From the NCBI RefSeq assembly GCF_006440675.2, contig NZ_CP083951.1, positions 2,327,501 to 2,391,500 of the forward strand: a DNA stretch of 64,000 bases, in the 5' to 3' direction. Origin of the DNA: Mesorhizobium sp. B2-8-5. Lineage in GTDB: Bacteria; Pseudomonadota; Alphaproteobacteria; Rhizobiales; Rhizobiaceae. The position numbers and the translations under genes were made by a program. This document shows, one piece after another, positions 18,825 through 28,670 of this stretch. The notes under the pieces were generated by a model that was given only the letters and a program-made list of their open reading frames with translations, made no database searches and was not told the origin of the DNA. Positions within the stretch are counted from its first letter, which is position 1, and every line of letters starts with the position of its first letter.

Positions 18825-20573
18825 ATGATCGTCTTCGGCGACCACAAGCGAGCGCACAGCGCACAACAGCTCAGGGAAGCTGTGTTGGCCGCCGCGAGAG
18901 CGATCGGCGATCTGCCCGCGGGCATCGAGCGCCACGCTGCCCTGGTCGATCTTTTCGTCGGCGCTTCCGAACTTATACAAGGCCTTGCCGATGCGGAATT
19001 CGACATCAAGGGCGGCGATTGGAATTCCTCGAGACAGAAGCTGGGGTCGGAAATTCTCGTCGAGTTGTCGGAGGAAGTGCTGCGATCCTGGCAACAAGGA
19101 TTTGTCCGGCATGGAGTGCTCGATGCGTCGCTGCTTGCGAAGCTTGCCGGCATGGACTGTGGCAACGAAATAACCACCGGCCCGGCCGAAGGCTACGCGC
19201 TTTATGCGCTATATCCGGAAACCTATCTGCTTGCAGCGCTGCGGTCGGGACTCGACGCAAACACATGCGTCATCGGCATCCGCAGCATTGGTCTCGGCTT
19301 GGCGGCGATGGTCGCCGCCGCCCTGCATGCGCCGCCGCCTGTTAGCGTGCGACCGATCGGCCATCCGTTTTCCCGGCACATTTGCGCCGCGCCCGAACTC
19401 CTCGGCTCTTGGCGCGACAGACCTCTTGCCAAATTTGCCATCGTTGATGAAGGTCCGGGCCTCTCCGGCAGTTCCTTTCATGCTGTCGTTGCCTGGCTGC
19501 GCCGGCAGGACATCGACCAGGAGCGCATTCATCTGTTCCCAAGCCACCGTGGCGGGCCGGGCGTGCAAGCTTCGGCAGACATGCAGGCTATTTGGAGTCA
19601 CTGCTCGCGCCATGTCGCGGACTTCGAAGCGGCCTTCGATGGATGCGTCGCGCCGAACCTTCGCCGATGGGTGGCGAACCTCCTCGGCAAGGCCGATGTC
19701 GAACTCAGCGACATTTCCGGCGGCGAATGGCGCAAGCATATTTCCACGGCGCCGGAGCATTGGCCTCCGGTGTTTGCCGGATTTGAGCGGCGAAAATTCC
19801 TGGCACTGGCGGGCACGGAGCGTTGGTTGGTCAAGTTCGCCGGTCTCGGCGGGACCGGGCAGCACAAGCTGCACACGGCAAGGTCGGTGCACAGGGCCGG
19901 TTTTGGAACGCAGCCTGCCGGACTCTGCCACGGCTTCCTGATCGAGCGTTGGACAGACGCGGACAGGCTGGATCGGACAGAGCTGGCCAGGGACCTGCTG
20001 GTCGAATGGCTTGGACGCTATCTCGGCTGGCGCGCTGCCGAGTTGCAGACGGAAGAGGCCGGCGCGTCGCTGGAGAGGCTTGCAGACATGGCCATGCAAA
20101 ACTGCAGGGAAGCCTTGGGGGAAGAGCCGGCCCAAGCATTAAAGGGTTGGTTCGCCCGCCACTCCTCACATTCCTTCCTGCGGAGGATCGAGATCGACGG
20201 ACGCCTGCACCCGTGGGAATTTCTGGTTCGGCCGGAGGGAACCCTGCTCAAGACGGACGCCGTCGACCATTGCCGCTCGCACGACATTGTCGGCTGTCAG
20301 GACATAACGTGGGACATTGCAGGCGCGACGGTGGAATATGAGCTTTCCGACGCCGAGCTTTCGCGGCTCATCCAAGGCGTTGAGGCAGAAATGTCGCGTG
20401 CCGTCGATCATTCCTTGGTGGACTACATGGAGCCCTGCTATCTCGCCTTCCAGCTTGGGCTGTGGACGATGGCCCGACAGTCGACACACGGCGATGAGCG
20501 GATAAGAGCCACGCGCGCCGCCGACCGCTACGAAACCAGGCTTTCGCGTTTTATCGAGCGCGCGAGGACCTGA
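18825..20573 (+). CDS. Two-part protein: PRTase-like domain plus degenerate APH/kinase-like domain
   Basis: 582 residues from the ATG at 18825 (AGGAG site 6 nt upstream). Residues about 148-230 resemble a type I phosphoribosyltransferase ([12 protein letters not shown], then [15 protein letters not shown] at 205-218). Residues about 325-505 resemble an aminoglycoside-phosphotransferase fold: RWLVKF (K337), LHPWEF (461-466) where HGDLHPGN is expected, and LLKTDAVDH (474-482) for the metal Asp loop. The catalytic Asp and Asn of that fold appear replaced by R460 and E465, so the second half may be a pseudokinase. Divergent from ino1, inside the glycan locus. Function unknown. Confidence 0.7.
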   Translation: MIVFGDHKRAHSAQQLREAVLAAARAIGDLPAGIERHAALVDLFVGASELIQGLADAEFDIKGGDWNSSRQKLGSEILVELSEEVLRSWQQGFVRHGVLDASLLAKLAGMDCGNEITTGPAEGYALYALYPETYLLAALRSGLDANTCVIGIRSIGLGLAAMVAAALHAPPPVSVRPIGHPFSRHICAAPELLGSWRDRPLAKFAIVDEGPGLSGSSFHAVVAWLRRQDIDQERIHLFPSHRGGPGVQASADMQAIWSHCSRHVADFEAAFDGCVAPNLRRWVANLLGKADVELSDISGGEWRKHISTAPEHWPPVFAGFERRKFLALAGTERWLVKFAGLGGTGQHKLHTARSVHRAGFGTQPAGLCHGFLIERWTDADRLDRTELARDLLVEWLGRYLGWRAAELQTEEAGASLERLADMAMQNCREALGEEPAQALKGWFARHSSHSFLRRIEIDGRLHPWEFLVRPEGTLLKTDAVDHCRSHDIVGCQDITWDIAGATVEYELSDAELSRLIQGVEAEMSRAVDHSLVDYMEPCYLAFQLGLWTMARQSTHGDERIRATRAADRYETRLSRFIERART

Positions 20574-20759
20574 TCAGTCCAGCCTGCGCAGCATGTCCGC
20601 TTCCTCCTCCAGAATTGTGGCCACTTCCTCGCGCTGCAGATGTGTCATCATCAGACTGACGCAACATTCGAGATAGGTGATGGAGGCTCGCCGCAGGAAC
20701 GCGGCGGTTTCGGCCGCCGCCATCTGGTCGATGTCCTTGATTGGTCGCTTCGGCTGCAC
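20574..20759 (-). CDS. Small 61-residue helical protein
   Basis: GTG at 20759 preceded by GGAG; encodes an acidic helical protein (QMAAAETAAFLRRASITYLE ... EEEADMLRRLD). It ends at the base after the stop of the converging PRTase-like gene. A candidate EcfG promoter lies 30 nt upstream. No family recognised. Confidence 0.5.
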   Translation of the reverse strand: MQPKRPIKDIDQMAAAETAAFLRRASITYLECCVSLMMTHLQREEVATILEEEADMLRRLD

Positions 20760-20788
20760 AGTTCTTCTCCATGACGGTTGTCATGTCC

Positions 20789-20813
20789 AACCGCAACCCC
20801 GGTCGGTTGTTCC
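20789..20813 (-). promoter_or_regulatory. Candidate EcfG-type promoter
   Basis: Minus-strand GGAAC (20813-20809), 16 nt, GGTT (20792-20789), upstream of the 61-residue gene at 20759. Confidence 0.5.
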
Positions 20814-20837
20814 GCTACGGTGAAGGAAGCCACCGCC

Positions 20838-21899
20838 TCAGAGCTGAAGGTTCTGAGCTTTTCCGGCCTCAGTCCTCTTGACCGGTACGATGGCCTCCAT
20901 CGCGAGGTCGTCGAGCCTCGAGAAAAAGGCGATGGTTTGCAGTAGGCCTTGCCTGAGAGGCACCTTCGGTGACCAGCCGAGAAGCGCTCTTGCGCGGCCT
21001 ATGTCGGGCCGCCGGCGGCGCGGGTCGTCCTGCGGCAAGGGCAGGAATTTCACGGGTGATCTGCTGCCGGTCAGTTCCCGAACCAGCCTTGCCAATTCGA
21101 GGATCGAAAACTCGCCGGGATTGCCCAGATTGACCGGCTGTCGCGGATTGGGATCGACATCCATAAGGCGTCGCAATCCTCCGATCATGTCGCTGACATA
21201 GCAGAATGAGCGGGTTTGCCGGCCATCGCCGAATATCGTCAGCGGCCGTTTCTCGATCGCTTGCATGACCAGGTTGGACACGATGCGGCCGTCGGCTGGG
21301 TCCATTCTGGGACCATAGGTGTTGAAGATGCGGGCGACGCGAATATCGGCCATCTCGGCCCGCAGATAATCGAAGCAGAGCGTCTCCGCGGTGCGCTTGC
21401 CCTCATCATAACAGGCGCGCGGTCCTGTGCAGTTGACGTGGCCGACATAGTCCTCGCGCTGTGGGTGCTGTTCTGGATCGCCGTAGACTTCGCTGGTCGA
21501 AGCCTGCAGGAAGCGGGCGCCGTTGCTTGCGGCGAGCTCGAGCAGATTGAGCGTTCCGATCACACAGGTGCGCGTTGTGTGGACCGGATCGGCCTGGTAG
21601 CGGGGCGGCGATGCCGCGCAGGCCAGGTTGAAAACGCGGTCGACAGCCTCGCCGAGTTCCAGCGGGACGCAAACGTCCTGCTCGATCAGCCGGAACCGGG
21701 CTTGGCCGATTAGCGAGCTGACATTCTCCATTCGGCCCGTAAGAAAGTTGTCGACGCATATGACGCGATACCCGTCGTGAAGCAGGGCCTCGCACAAATG
21801 CGAACCGAGGAAACCGGCACCGCCGGCGACAAGCGCCGTCCGTGTCTGCTGAACCCTTCTTGATCGCCGCATCTGCAAAGTCTCCTGTCTGCTATTCAT
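20838..21899 (-). CDS. NAD-dependent epimerase/dehydratase, UDP-glucuronate decarboxylase-like
   Basis: 353-residue extended SDR enzyme: VAGGAGFLGSHLCEALL (NAD binding), NLACAASPPRYQADP, the YDEGKRTAETL catalytic Tyr-Lys motif and VARIFNTYGPRMDPADGRIV. These features match UXS enzymes that make UDP-xylose from UDP-glucuronate. Last gene of the epimerase-led operon; the ATG overlaps the preceding CgeB stop. UDP-xylose supply fits the beta-xylosidase-like glycosidase at 13348-14283, but the substrate is not proven. Confidence 0.87.
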   Translation of the reverse strand: MNSRQETLQMRRSRRVQQTRTALVAGGAGFLGSHLCEALLHDGYRVICVDNFLTGRMENVSSLIGQARFRLIEQDVCVPLELGEAVDRVFNLACAASPPRYQADPVHTTRTCVIGTLNLLELAASNGARFLQASTSEVYGDPEQHPQREDYVGHVNCTGPRACYDEGKRTAETLCFDYLRAEMADIRVARIFNTYGPRMDPADGRIVSNLVMQAIEKRPLTIFGDGRQTRSFCYVSDMIGGLRRLMDVDPNPRQPVNLGNPGEFSILELARLVRELTGSRSPVKFLPLPQDDPRRRRPDIGRARALLGWSPKVPLRQGLLQTIAFFSRLDDLAMEAIVPVKRTEAGKAQNLQL

Positions 21900-23005
21900 G
21901 CTGCACTTTCCACGTTCAGATCGATCGCCGCGCGCGTATGGACTGACTGAGTCAAAGTCAGAACGAATTCACGCGCCCGAGCGCCGCCGGTGTGGCTTGC
22001 AAGCACCGCCTCGCGTGCCGAGCGGGCCATATCGAGTCTGGCCCGCTCCGATTTGGCTGTGAGGATTTCCTGCACGTCGCCGGCACTGGCTGCGGTCTCG
22101 ATCGTCGATTCGGGGAAGAAGCTATCGAGACCGGGCCAGCGGTCGCTGATGATCGGTGTGCCGCAGGCGGCGGCCTCGAAGAGCCGCACGCTGGGCGACC
22201 ATCCTGCCGCGATCATTGACGCCCGCGTAAGGTTCAATGTGTAACGCTGGCGGCTGTAGAAGGCGGCATGTTCGGCGGGCGGCAGGTGCTCGATCCGCTG
22301 GACGTTGTCCGGCCAGGCGATGTCGAATGGATATTGCGAGCCGGCGACGACGAAGCGGCGGTCCGGCAGGCACCGCGCCGGCTCCAGCAGCAGCGTTTCG
22401 AGGGCGAGCTGCCGGTCGGCGCTGTAGGTTCCAAGATAGCCGAGATCCCATTCGATCGCGTCTCTGGTGCGATGGTGTCGCTTTGGATCGACCGAGCAGT
22501 AGAGCGGCTCCGTTCGGAGTGCGCCGAACTCCGATCTGAGGCGCTGCAACGTCGGTCCGCCGGTGAAGGAGAAGTAGACGTCGAAATAGGGGATCTGCCT
22601 GCGGGCAAGGTAATCGCAATCGTCCTCGGCAACCCGCGCCAGCGTCACTGGCGTGTCGATGTCGTAAAAGCAGAACTGTCCAGTGCACAGCGAAGCGAGG
22701 TCGTCGATGATGGCCCTGCCTTCCGGCACGAAGGAGCCTATCACCACCGCGTCGGCCCGCTGCAACTCCTGCCGGTGATTGCGGCGCAGCTCTGAGACCG
22801 TCTGGTAGTAGCGCAAGTCGCAGAAATCGGGGTCGCGCAGGTCCCGGTGATGCGCGTACCAGGGCACGTCGCGTTCGAGGAAGGTGACGCGATGGCCGAG
22901 CTCGTTGAGCGCGCGCAGCAGCCCCCGGAAAGTCGTCGCGTGGCCGTTGCCCCAGGATGAGGATAACGAAAGTCCGAGGAAAACGATGTCGAGCGGTTTC
23001 GTCAT
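21896..23005 (-). CDS. CgeB-like glycosyltransferase
   Basis: 369 residues from the ATG at 23005, which overlaps the upstream stop as ATGA. LGLSLSSSWGNGHATTFRGL, FYDIDTPVTLARV, WDLGYLGTYSADRQ and RLFEAAACGTPIISDRWPGLDSFF align in order with the protein at 15843-16940, so these are paralogs. Cytoplasmic GT-B fold; acceptor unknown. Confidence 0.85.
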   Translation of the reverse strand: MTKPLDIVFLGLSLSSSWGNGHATTFRGLLRALNELGHRVTFLERDVPWYAHHRDLRDPDFCDLRYYQTVSELRRNHRQELQRADAVVIGSFVPEGRAIIDDLASLCTGQFCFYDIDTPVTLARVAEDDCDYLARRQIPYFDVYFSFTGGPTLQRLRSEFGALRTEPLYCSVDPKRHHRTRDAIEWDLGYLGTYSADRQLALETLLLEPARCLPDRRFVVAGSQYPFDIAWPDNVQRIEHLPPAEHAAFYSRQRYTLNLTRASMIAAGWSPSVRLFEAAACGTPIISDRWPGLDSFFPESTIETAASAGDVQEILTAKSERARLDMARSAREAVLASHTGGARAREFVLTLTQSVHTRAAIDLNVESAA

Positions 23006-24096
23006 TCCGCGGCCTCCATTGCCCGGCGCTCGAAATGCGCCTTGAAGATGTCGTCCACCAGCCGGGCTCTCAGCGTGTAGGTATGCTCGGCCAGAACGCG
23101 CCGCAGCGCTGCGGCGCCGATCGCCTTCGCCCGTGTCGGCGCCAGCGTGCGCACGATCTCGGCGACGTCGGCACCGTCCCGCGCGACCAGGATCTCTTCG
23201 CCGGGGGTCAGGAACAACTCGACGCCGAGCCAGGCATCGGTGATTAGGCATGCACCCGCGCCCGCCGCTTCGAAGACGCGTGTCGCGGGCGAAAACCCGT
23301 TGGCCGCCATGCTGTCGCGGCTGATGTTGAGCACCGCCTTCGGCGTGACGTTGAAGGCGTTGTGATCGCGCGTACCGACATGGCCGAGCCACGAAACGTT
23401 CGCCGGCAAGGGCTTGTCGCCCCAGCCGGATCCACCGAGCAGGAAGCGTTGGCTGCCAAGCACACGGGCCGGGTCGAAGAAGAAGGCGTCGACGCGCGCC
23501 TCGCGGTCGGGCAGCCGATTGCCGAGGAAAGCGAGGTCACAGGCAAAGCCCGGATTTGCGGCGACCGGATGATGTGTCTCGGGATCGAGCGCGTTGTAGA
23601 TCGGCACGCATTCCGCGGCGCCGAGCGCGCGATAATCCCAAACCACGGGATCGCCGCCGCCATAGGTCAGAACAAGGCCAATCCTCTTCAACGTCTCATG
23701 CAGGGGGTGTTCGGCATGATTGCGCAACTCGCTTAGGGTCGCTGGCGCGTCGACGTCCCAGAACACGGTCAGCGCATCCGGGCGAGCGTTGTCGAGAACC
23801 GCATGCAGCAGCGCCTCGTCCTCGAAGCCGACGCCGCTTGCCTTGACCACGACGTCTGCCTGCGCGGCGCGCGAGGCGACCTGCATCAGCGCATGCGCTG
23901 TCGGCTCGTAGACGACGACGCTGCACCAGTCCGGCGCCTTGATATCGCGATGCTTCTGGCGATCGTAGACATCGGGCTCATAGAAGACGATGTCATAGCC
24001 GCGCTTCGACAATGCCTTGAGCAAGCCCCGATAATAGGTGGCCGCGCCGTTCCAGTAGGACGACAGAAGGCTCGATCCGTAAAAGGCGATCTTCAT
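23002..24096 (-). CDS. CgeB-like glycosyltransferase
   Basis: 364 residues: YGSSLLSSYWNGAATYYRGL at the N-terminus, FWDVDAPATLSEL, DLAFLGNRLPDREARV and RVFEAAGAGACLITDAWLGVELFL. This is a more distant member of the same group as 15843-16940 and 21896-23005. ATGA overlaps on both sides show coupled translation with the flanking glycosyltransferases. Confidence 0.85.
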   Translation of the reverse strand: MKIAFYGSSLLSSYWNGAATYYRGLLKALSKRGYDIVFYEPDVYDRQKHRDIKAPDWCSVVVYEPTAHALMQVASRAAQADVVVKASGVGFEDEALLHAVLDNARPDALTVFWDVDAPATLSELRNHAEHPLHETLKRIGLVLTYGGGDPVVWDYRALGAAECVPIYNALDPETHHPVAANPGFACDLAFLGNRLPDREARVDAFFFDPARVLGSQRFLLGGSGWGDKPLPANVSWLGHVGTRDHNAFNVTPKAVLNISRDSMAANGFSPATRVFEAAGAGACLITDAWLGVELFLTPGEEILVARDGADVAEIVRTLAPTRAKAIGAAALRRVLAEHTYTLRARLVDDIFKAHFERRAMEAAE

Positions 24097-25226
24097 GCGA
24101 CGGCCTCCCTTGCAGGTTTGATTTCAGCGACCTCGCGATTGCCGCATGCGGCGAGAATGTCGAACAACTCGTCGACGCGGTGCCGGCATGTGTGGCGCGC
24201 AAGGATGGTTTCCCGGCCGGACGCGGCCAGCGCCTCCGCGCGCTGGCTGTCGTTCAGCACGTCGCGAAGGTGACCCCGCATCTCGGCGCCGTTCCGGGCG
24301 AACAGGAAATCCGTGCCGGCACGGAACAGTCCTTCGACATCCGACCATGGCGCCGAGACCAGCGGAATGCCGCAGGCCATCGCCTCGAACATGCGTATGG
24401 TCGGAATGCCGGGCAGGCTCTCCCGATAAGGCCGGCGGGGGATGTGCATGGTGACGCGATGCCGGGCGAAGCTCTTCGGCACGTCGGCATTGGCAATCCA
24501 GCCATCATAGCGCAGCCCTGCCTCGGCAAGCGCGGCTCGGGCATCGGTCGGATAGCGCACGCCGTGCACGGTTCCCGACAGCGCGAGAGCGCTCGCCGGC
24601 TCGATCAGGAACTCGGAGATCTCGGCGCTGCGTTCGTCGTCGCCCCAATTGCCGATCCAGACGAGGTCGGAGACGGGGTCGACATCCGGGCACGGCTTGA
24701 ACAGCCGGTCGTCCGCCGCCTCATGCCAGGTGAAGACCCGTTTGCCCCAGCCGGCGCGAAGATAGCTCTCGCGCAGCACCTCGCCGAAGACCAGCACCCC
24801 GTCGTAATGCTCGAGCTGAAGTGCCGCTATCGCCTGCATCGCCGATACGGCGCGGTGATGGGTGTCGTGGAACAGGAGCGTGAAATTGCCATAGGCTCGC
24901 GCCTGTCCGATGCGCGCGACAAGATCCTTGTCCGTCCATTCGTGGACGATCACGACATCTGCGCCGGCGAGCCAGGCTTCGTGCGCGAAGCCGGGGCCAT
25001 AGCTCAGCGCCATCAGCTCCGGGAAATCCTTGCGGAAGCGCTCGACGGCGAAAGGGCCTTGCTCGGCAAGCAGATTCGATCGGCTCCAGCCGTCGGCGGG
25101 TTCCAGCGCGACCGCCTCATGTCCGCGCGCGACGAGCTCGCGCATGATGCCGCGCTGGAAATGCGCGTTGCCGTGATTCCAGTCGGAAACGGCGGAATGG
25201 GTGTAGAACACGAAGCGCATGGTCAA
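24093..25226 (-). CDS. CgeB-like glycosyltransferase
   Basis: 377 residues; HSAVSDWNHGNAHFQRGIMREL begins the GT-B fold, LLFHDTHHRAV replaces the DxDTPVTL stretch of its neighbours, and LVWIGNWGDDERS plus RMFEAMACGIPLVSAPWSDVEGLF form the C-terminal donor domain. The third of three consecutive CgeB-like genes, each probably adding a different residue. Confidence 0.83.
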   Translation of the reverse strand: MTMRFVFYTHSAVSDWNHGNAHFQRGIMRELVARGHEAVALEPADGWSRSNLLAEQGPFAVERFRKDFPELMALSYGPGFAHEAWLAGADVVIVHEWTDKDLVARIGQARAYGNFTLLFHDTHHRAVSAMQAIAALQLEHYDGVLVFGEVLRESYLRAGWGKRVFTWHEAADDRLFKPCPDVDPVSDLVWIGNWGDDERSAEISEFLIEPASALALSGTVHGVRYPTDARAALAEAGLRYDGWIANADVPKSFARHRVTMHIPRRPYRESLPGIPTIRMFEAMACGIPLVSAPWSDVEGLFRAGTDFLFARNGAEMRGHLRDVLNDSQRAEALAASGRETILARHTCRHRVDELFDILAACGNREVAEIKPAREAVA

Positions 25227-26323
25227 AGCCCTGCCATGGCCGTCGCCGCCCGATCGTAGACCTCTCGCATCCGCGCCGTCTGGGCGCTGAGCGAGAATTT
25301 GCGCGCCCGTCGGGCGGCGCGCTGACCGAACTGGCGTCGCAAGCTTTCGTCACGCGAGAGCCTGGCGATGCAGCCGGCAAGCGCGTGGGGATCGCGCGCG
25401 TCGAAGAACGTCGCTGCTCCGTCCCAGATCTCGCGGTAGGTCGCGATGTCCGCCAACACCAAGGGGGTGCCCGCAGAGGCTGCCTCCAGGGCGGCCAGCC
25501 CGAAAGGCTCGTAGATGGACGGCGAGACAAACATGCTGGCCCGCGCCATCAATTGCCGAACCTCGCAATGGCTGATCGAGCCAAGCGAGATGCAATGATC
25601 GAAGAACAGGCGCTGTCCATCCGGACCTTCAGTTTCGCCTGCGGCGAAAACGGGAGGGCCACACAAGGCAGCCGCGGCATCGAGCGCCAATCCGTTTTTG
25701 CCCTCATCCCACCAGCGGGCGGCAGCGAGAACGAAGGACTCACGATGCGCGCTTGCCGGGCCGGGGAGCGCACCATTGTGGACCACGCTCAAGCCCGCGA
25801 TCGGACCGTAGCAGGCTCCGAGCATGGCGGCATGGCTTCGGCTCGGCGCGACAATGGCTTCGGCGCGGTCGAATCCGGCGCGGTTGCGCTCTCGTTGCCA
25901 CGCCCAATCGCCCTCGGGCATTTGCGCCCGCACTGCATACAGCCATGTGACCACGCAGGAATGGGATACCGCGACGATCGGACAAGTCAGCTCGAGACCG
26001 GCTGCCTGCGCCGGCGCATTGAGGTGTACGAGATTGATTGCATAGTCCGACGCAAGCTCCTGCAATTCGCCAGGCAACCGGTCGAGATCTTTCGTGTCGC
26101 GCGTCATCCAGTCCGGCGGGCATTTCAGCCAAACCAGCGCGGCGATGGACCGCGCTTCCCGAGCCTGTTCGGGGGAAGGCTCGGGTCCCAGCCCGGCAAG
26201 CACGATGCTGTCGCCGCTGGCCACCAGCTCTCGCGCCAGATCGAGCGAATAGCGCCAGACTCCGCCGACGGCGTCAGTCGTCATAAGGATGCGCCGCGGA
26301 CGATGGGTCAGTGATTGCAGCAT
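25223..26323 (-). CDS. Glycosyltransferase family 4 (GT-B)
   Basis: 366 residues: MTTDAVGGVWRYSLDLAREL, VAVSHSCVVTWL, AARWWDEGKNGLALDAA and the GT4 donor site SPSIYEPFGLAALEAASAGTP with the E-x7-E pair. Stop and start overlap the neighbours, and its first 16 nt overlap the end of the radical SAM gene. Confidence 0.87.
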   Translation of the reverse strand: MLQSLTHRPRRILMTTDAVGGVWRYSLDLARELVASGDSIVLAGLGPEPSPEQAREARSIAALVWLKCPPDWMTRDTKDLDRLPGELQELASDYAINLVHLNAPAQAAGLELTCPIVAVSHSCVVTWLYAVRAQMPEGDWAWQRERNRAGFDRAEAIVAPSRSHAAMLGACYGPIAGLSVVHNGALPGPASAHRESFVLAAARWWDEGKNGLALDAAAALCGPPVFAAGETEGPDGQRLFFDHCISLGSISHCEVRQLMARASMFVSPSIYEPFGLAALEAASAGTPLVLADIATYREIWDGAATFFDARDPHALAGCIARLSRDESLRRQFGQRAARRARKFSLSAQTARMREVYDRAATAMAGL

Positions 26324-27600
26324 GAGGACTCCAACTCAGCCAGCGCATGCGGCCGCTGGTCCTGGATGTCGCTGAAGGATCGGAAGGAGGCGAGGTAGTG
26401 CTCATGGGCGCGCTCCCAGGCGAGGTCGTCGGGTTCGCCCCACAATTCGCGGTAGCTGGGAGAGCTCGGATAGGGATAGAGCGGCACGGGCTCGTTCGCC
26501 CAGACGCCGTGATCGACGAGGTGCTTGCGCCAATAGTCCACCAGCGTCGGGTCGTCCTCGACCACGCCAATCAGATTGGCCTGGACGAAAGGCACATGAC
26601 GGCGGGCGTCAACCAGAAGCGCAGCCAGATCCTCTGTGTCGAGCCGACAGCGCTTGGCGAGCATCGCGCGGCCTTCGACGGTCAGGCTTTCAAGACCGGC
26701 CTCGATCGAGACGCAGCCGGCCGCGCCAAGCAGTTCGAGCAGTTCCGGCTTCCAGAGGTCGATACGTGTCTGAACGCCGAACTGGACGTCGCGTTCGACC
26801 AAGGCCTCCAGCAGCGCCTTCTGCGGCAGGAAGATCTCGTCGATGAAATAGATATAGCCGACCCCTTGAGTGATCAAACCGTCGATCTCGGCCACAACGG
26901 CGTCGTGCTTCCTGCGCCGATATGCATCGCGGAAATCGATCTTGGCGCAGAAGCTGCAATTATAGGGGCAGCCGCGCGACGCTTCCACCTCGGCGCCGGC
27001 GCCCTTCTGATGGGCATCGAACCTGTGGTGGTGGTGGCCATGCGCGGCGATCCAGTCGGACGGCCAGGCGAGCGCAGCATGATCGACGAACGGGCTGGCA
27101 TGCACGCCGCCATTGCACACTGGAAGGTCGTTTTGGAGCCGGGCCGTATGCGCAATCTTGCTCCAGTCGCTCTGCCGTGCAAGCTCCGTCACGACGTCCT
27201 CACATTCACCGCGCACGACGACATCGACGCCGAGCTTGCGTAGGGTCGGTGCAGGCGTCGCCGAGCCATGCGGTCCGACCGCCACGGTTCGTCCGCCGCG
27301 TCCGGCGAGATGGCTGAGGAATTCCCCCGGCACGCGCAGTTCAGGCGGCGCGCAGCGCCAGAACAGATAGGTCGGCGCGGTGGTGACCACGGTCATGTCC
27401 GGCGCGAATGACGCCACCTGCTCTGCCAGCGCCGCGTTGTCGAGGACCTGCAATTGCCCGTCCAGCATCATGACGTCGTGACCATCCGCTTCCAGCATTG
27501 CCTTCGAATAGCCGAGCTCCAGCGGCAGATGCGGCTGCCGGCAGCCGAAATAGATGCTGTGCTCATACGTCCAGAACGGATTGACCAAGGCGACTTTCAT
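26308..27600 (-). CDS. B12-binding-type radical SAM protein of the glycan locus
   Basis: 430 residues from the ATG at 27600 (ATGA overlap). The N-terminal domain (1-135) has a cobalamin-binding-like Rossmann fold (KVALVNPF, LELGYSKAMLEADGHDV), but the usual DxHxxG cobalt-ligand motif is not evident. The radical SAM core has C211-x3-C215-x2-C218 (SRGCPYNCSFCAK) and YIYFIDEIFL. An HGHHHH run (188-192) precedes the cluster. I recall a family of B12/radical SAM proteins tied to oligosaccharide loci; a methylation or carbon-skeleton change of a sugar is plausible. Confidence 0.85.
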   Translation of the reverse strand: MKVALVNPFWTYEHSIYFGCRQPHLPLELGYSKAMLEADGHDVMMLDGQLQVLDNAALAEQVASFAPDMTVVTTAPTYLFWRCAPPELRVPGEFLSHLAGRGGRTVAVGPHGSATPAPTLRKLGVDVVVRGECEDVVTELARQSDWSKIAHTARLQNDLPVCNGGVHASPFVDHAALAWPSDWIAAHGHHHHRFDAHQKGAGAEVEASRGCPYNCSFCAKIDFRDAYRRRKHDAVVAEIDGLITQGVGYIYFIDEIFLPQKALLEALVERDVQFGVQTRIDLWKPELLELLGAAGCVSIEAGLESLTVEGRAMLAKRCRLDTEDLAALLVDARRHVPFVQANLIGVVEDDPTLVDYWRKHLVDHGVWANEPVPLYPYPSSPSYRELWGEPDDLAWERAHEHYLASFRSFSDIQDQRPHALAELESSCCNH

Positions 27601-28670
27601 GCGACGTACCTCGTGGCTTCCGGGCGCGACTGGAGCCGATGTCGCACCAGCCAGCTGGCGAGATCGCAGACGCCTTCGCGCCATGGGACACGCGCCTGCC
27701 AGCCGATCGCGGCTTGCAGCTTGCGCGTGTCGGCGACGAAGAATGGTTGGTCGCCAACGCGCTCGCGGTCGTGGCGAAGCGCGACGTCGCTGCCCGTCAT
27801 CTCGGCTATCTCCGCCAGCAGCACGCGCAGGCTGACCGCATTGCTCGGGCCGCCGCCCAGGTTGAACGCCTGGCCCTTGAGGTCCTCAATCCTGGCCAAC
27901 ACGCCGCGATAGGCGGCTACGGCATCGGACACATGCAGGATGTCGCGCACCTGCCTGCCGTCGCCATAAACGGTAATCGGCCGGCCGGACAAGACGCTGA
28001 GTAGAAAATGCGCGACCCAGCCCTGATCCTCGGTGCCAAACTGGCGCGGCCCGTAGATGCAGCTCATGCGCAGCACCGCTGTCGGGAGTCCGTAGGATTT
28101 GGAATAGTCGAGCACATACTGATCGGCCGCGCCCTTCGAGCAGCCATAGGGCGTGCAGAAATCAAGGCCCACCTTCTCATCGACCCCGCTCGCACGCACC
28201 TTCTCGTCAAGCGGCTCGCAGTGATCGTCGGCTTGCCGCACCGCGATCTGGGGCAGGCTGCCATAGACCTTGTTGGTGCTGGCGAAGACTACCGGGACGC
28301 CGGTGCTGCGAGCGGTCTCCAGCACGTTGAACGTGCCTTTGAGGTTGATGTCGAAATCCTGCGCGGGATCGACCAGGCTGGTCGTCACGGCGGTCTGGGC
28401 GGCGAGGTGAAAGATCGCCTTTGCCGGCGCCAGCGCCGCCGCCAGTGCGCTGGCATCGCGTATGTCGACTGTTTCGGCGCTCAGCCGGTCGCCGTGCTTT
28501 TGCGCCAGCCAGTCGAGATTCTGCTCGACGCCCGGGCGGCTGAGATTGTCGACGACAAGCACGGCCTCGCCATCGGATAGCAGGCTGTCGGCCAGGTTGG
28601 AGCCGATGAAGCCGCTGCCGCCAATGACGGCTATCGGTGCCTTGCGCGGATGGCGGTGGCTCTGGGTCAT
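27597..28670 (-). CDS. NAD-dependent sugar epimerase, CDP-paratose 2-epimerase-like
   Basis: 357-residue extended SDR: AVIGGSGFIGSNLADSLL, VFASTNKVYGSLP (Thr-Asn-Lys variant seen in CDP-paratose/tyvelose epimerases), catalytic TPYGCSKGAADQYVLDY, RMSCIYGPRQFGTEDQGW. The ATG at 28670 overlaps the upstream stop as ATGA. The NDP-sugar handled is not certain. Confidence 0.85.
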   Translation of the reverse strand: MTQSHRHPRKAPIAVIGGSGFIGSNLADSLLSDGEAVLVVDNLSRPGVEQNLDWLAQKHGDRLSAETVDIRDASALAAALAPAKAIFHLAAQTAVTTSLVDPAQDFDINLKGTFNVLETARSTGVPVVFASTNKVYGSLPQIAVRQADDHCEPLDEKVRASGVDEKVGLDFCTPYGCSKGAADQYVLDYSKSYGLPTAVLRMSCIYGPRQFGTEDQGWVAHFLLSVLSGRPITVYGDGRQVRDILHVSDAVAAYRGVLARIEDLKGQAFNLGGGPSNAVSLRVLLAEIAEMTGSDVALRHDRERVGDQPFFVADTRKLQAAIGWQARVPWREGVCDLASWLVRHRLQSRPEATRYVA

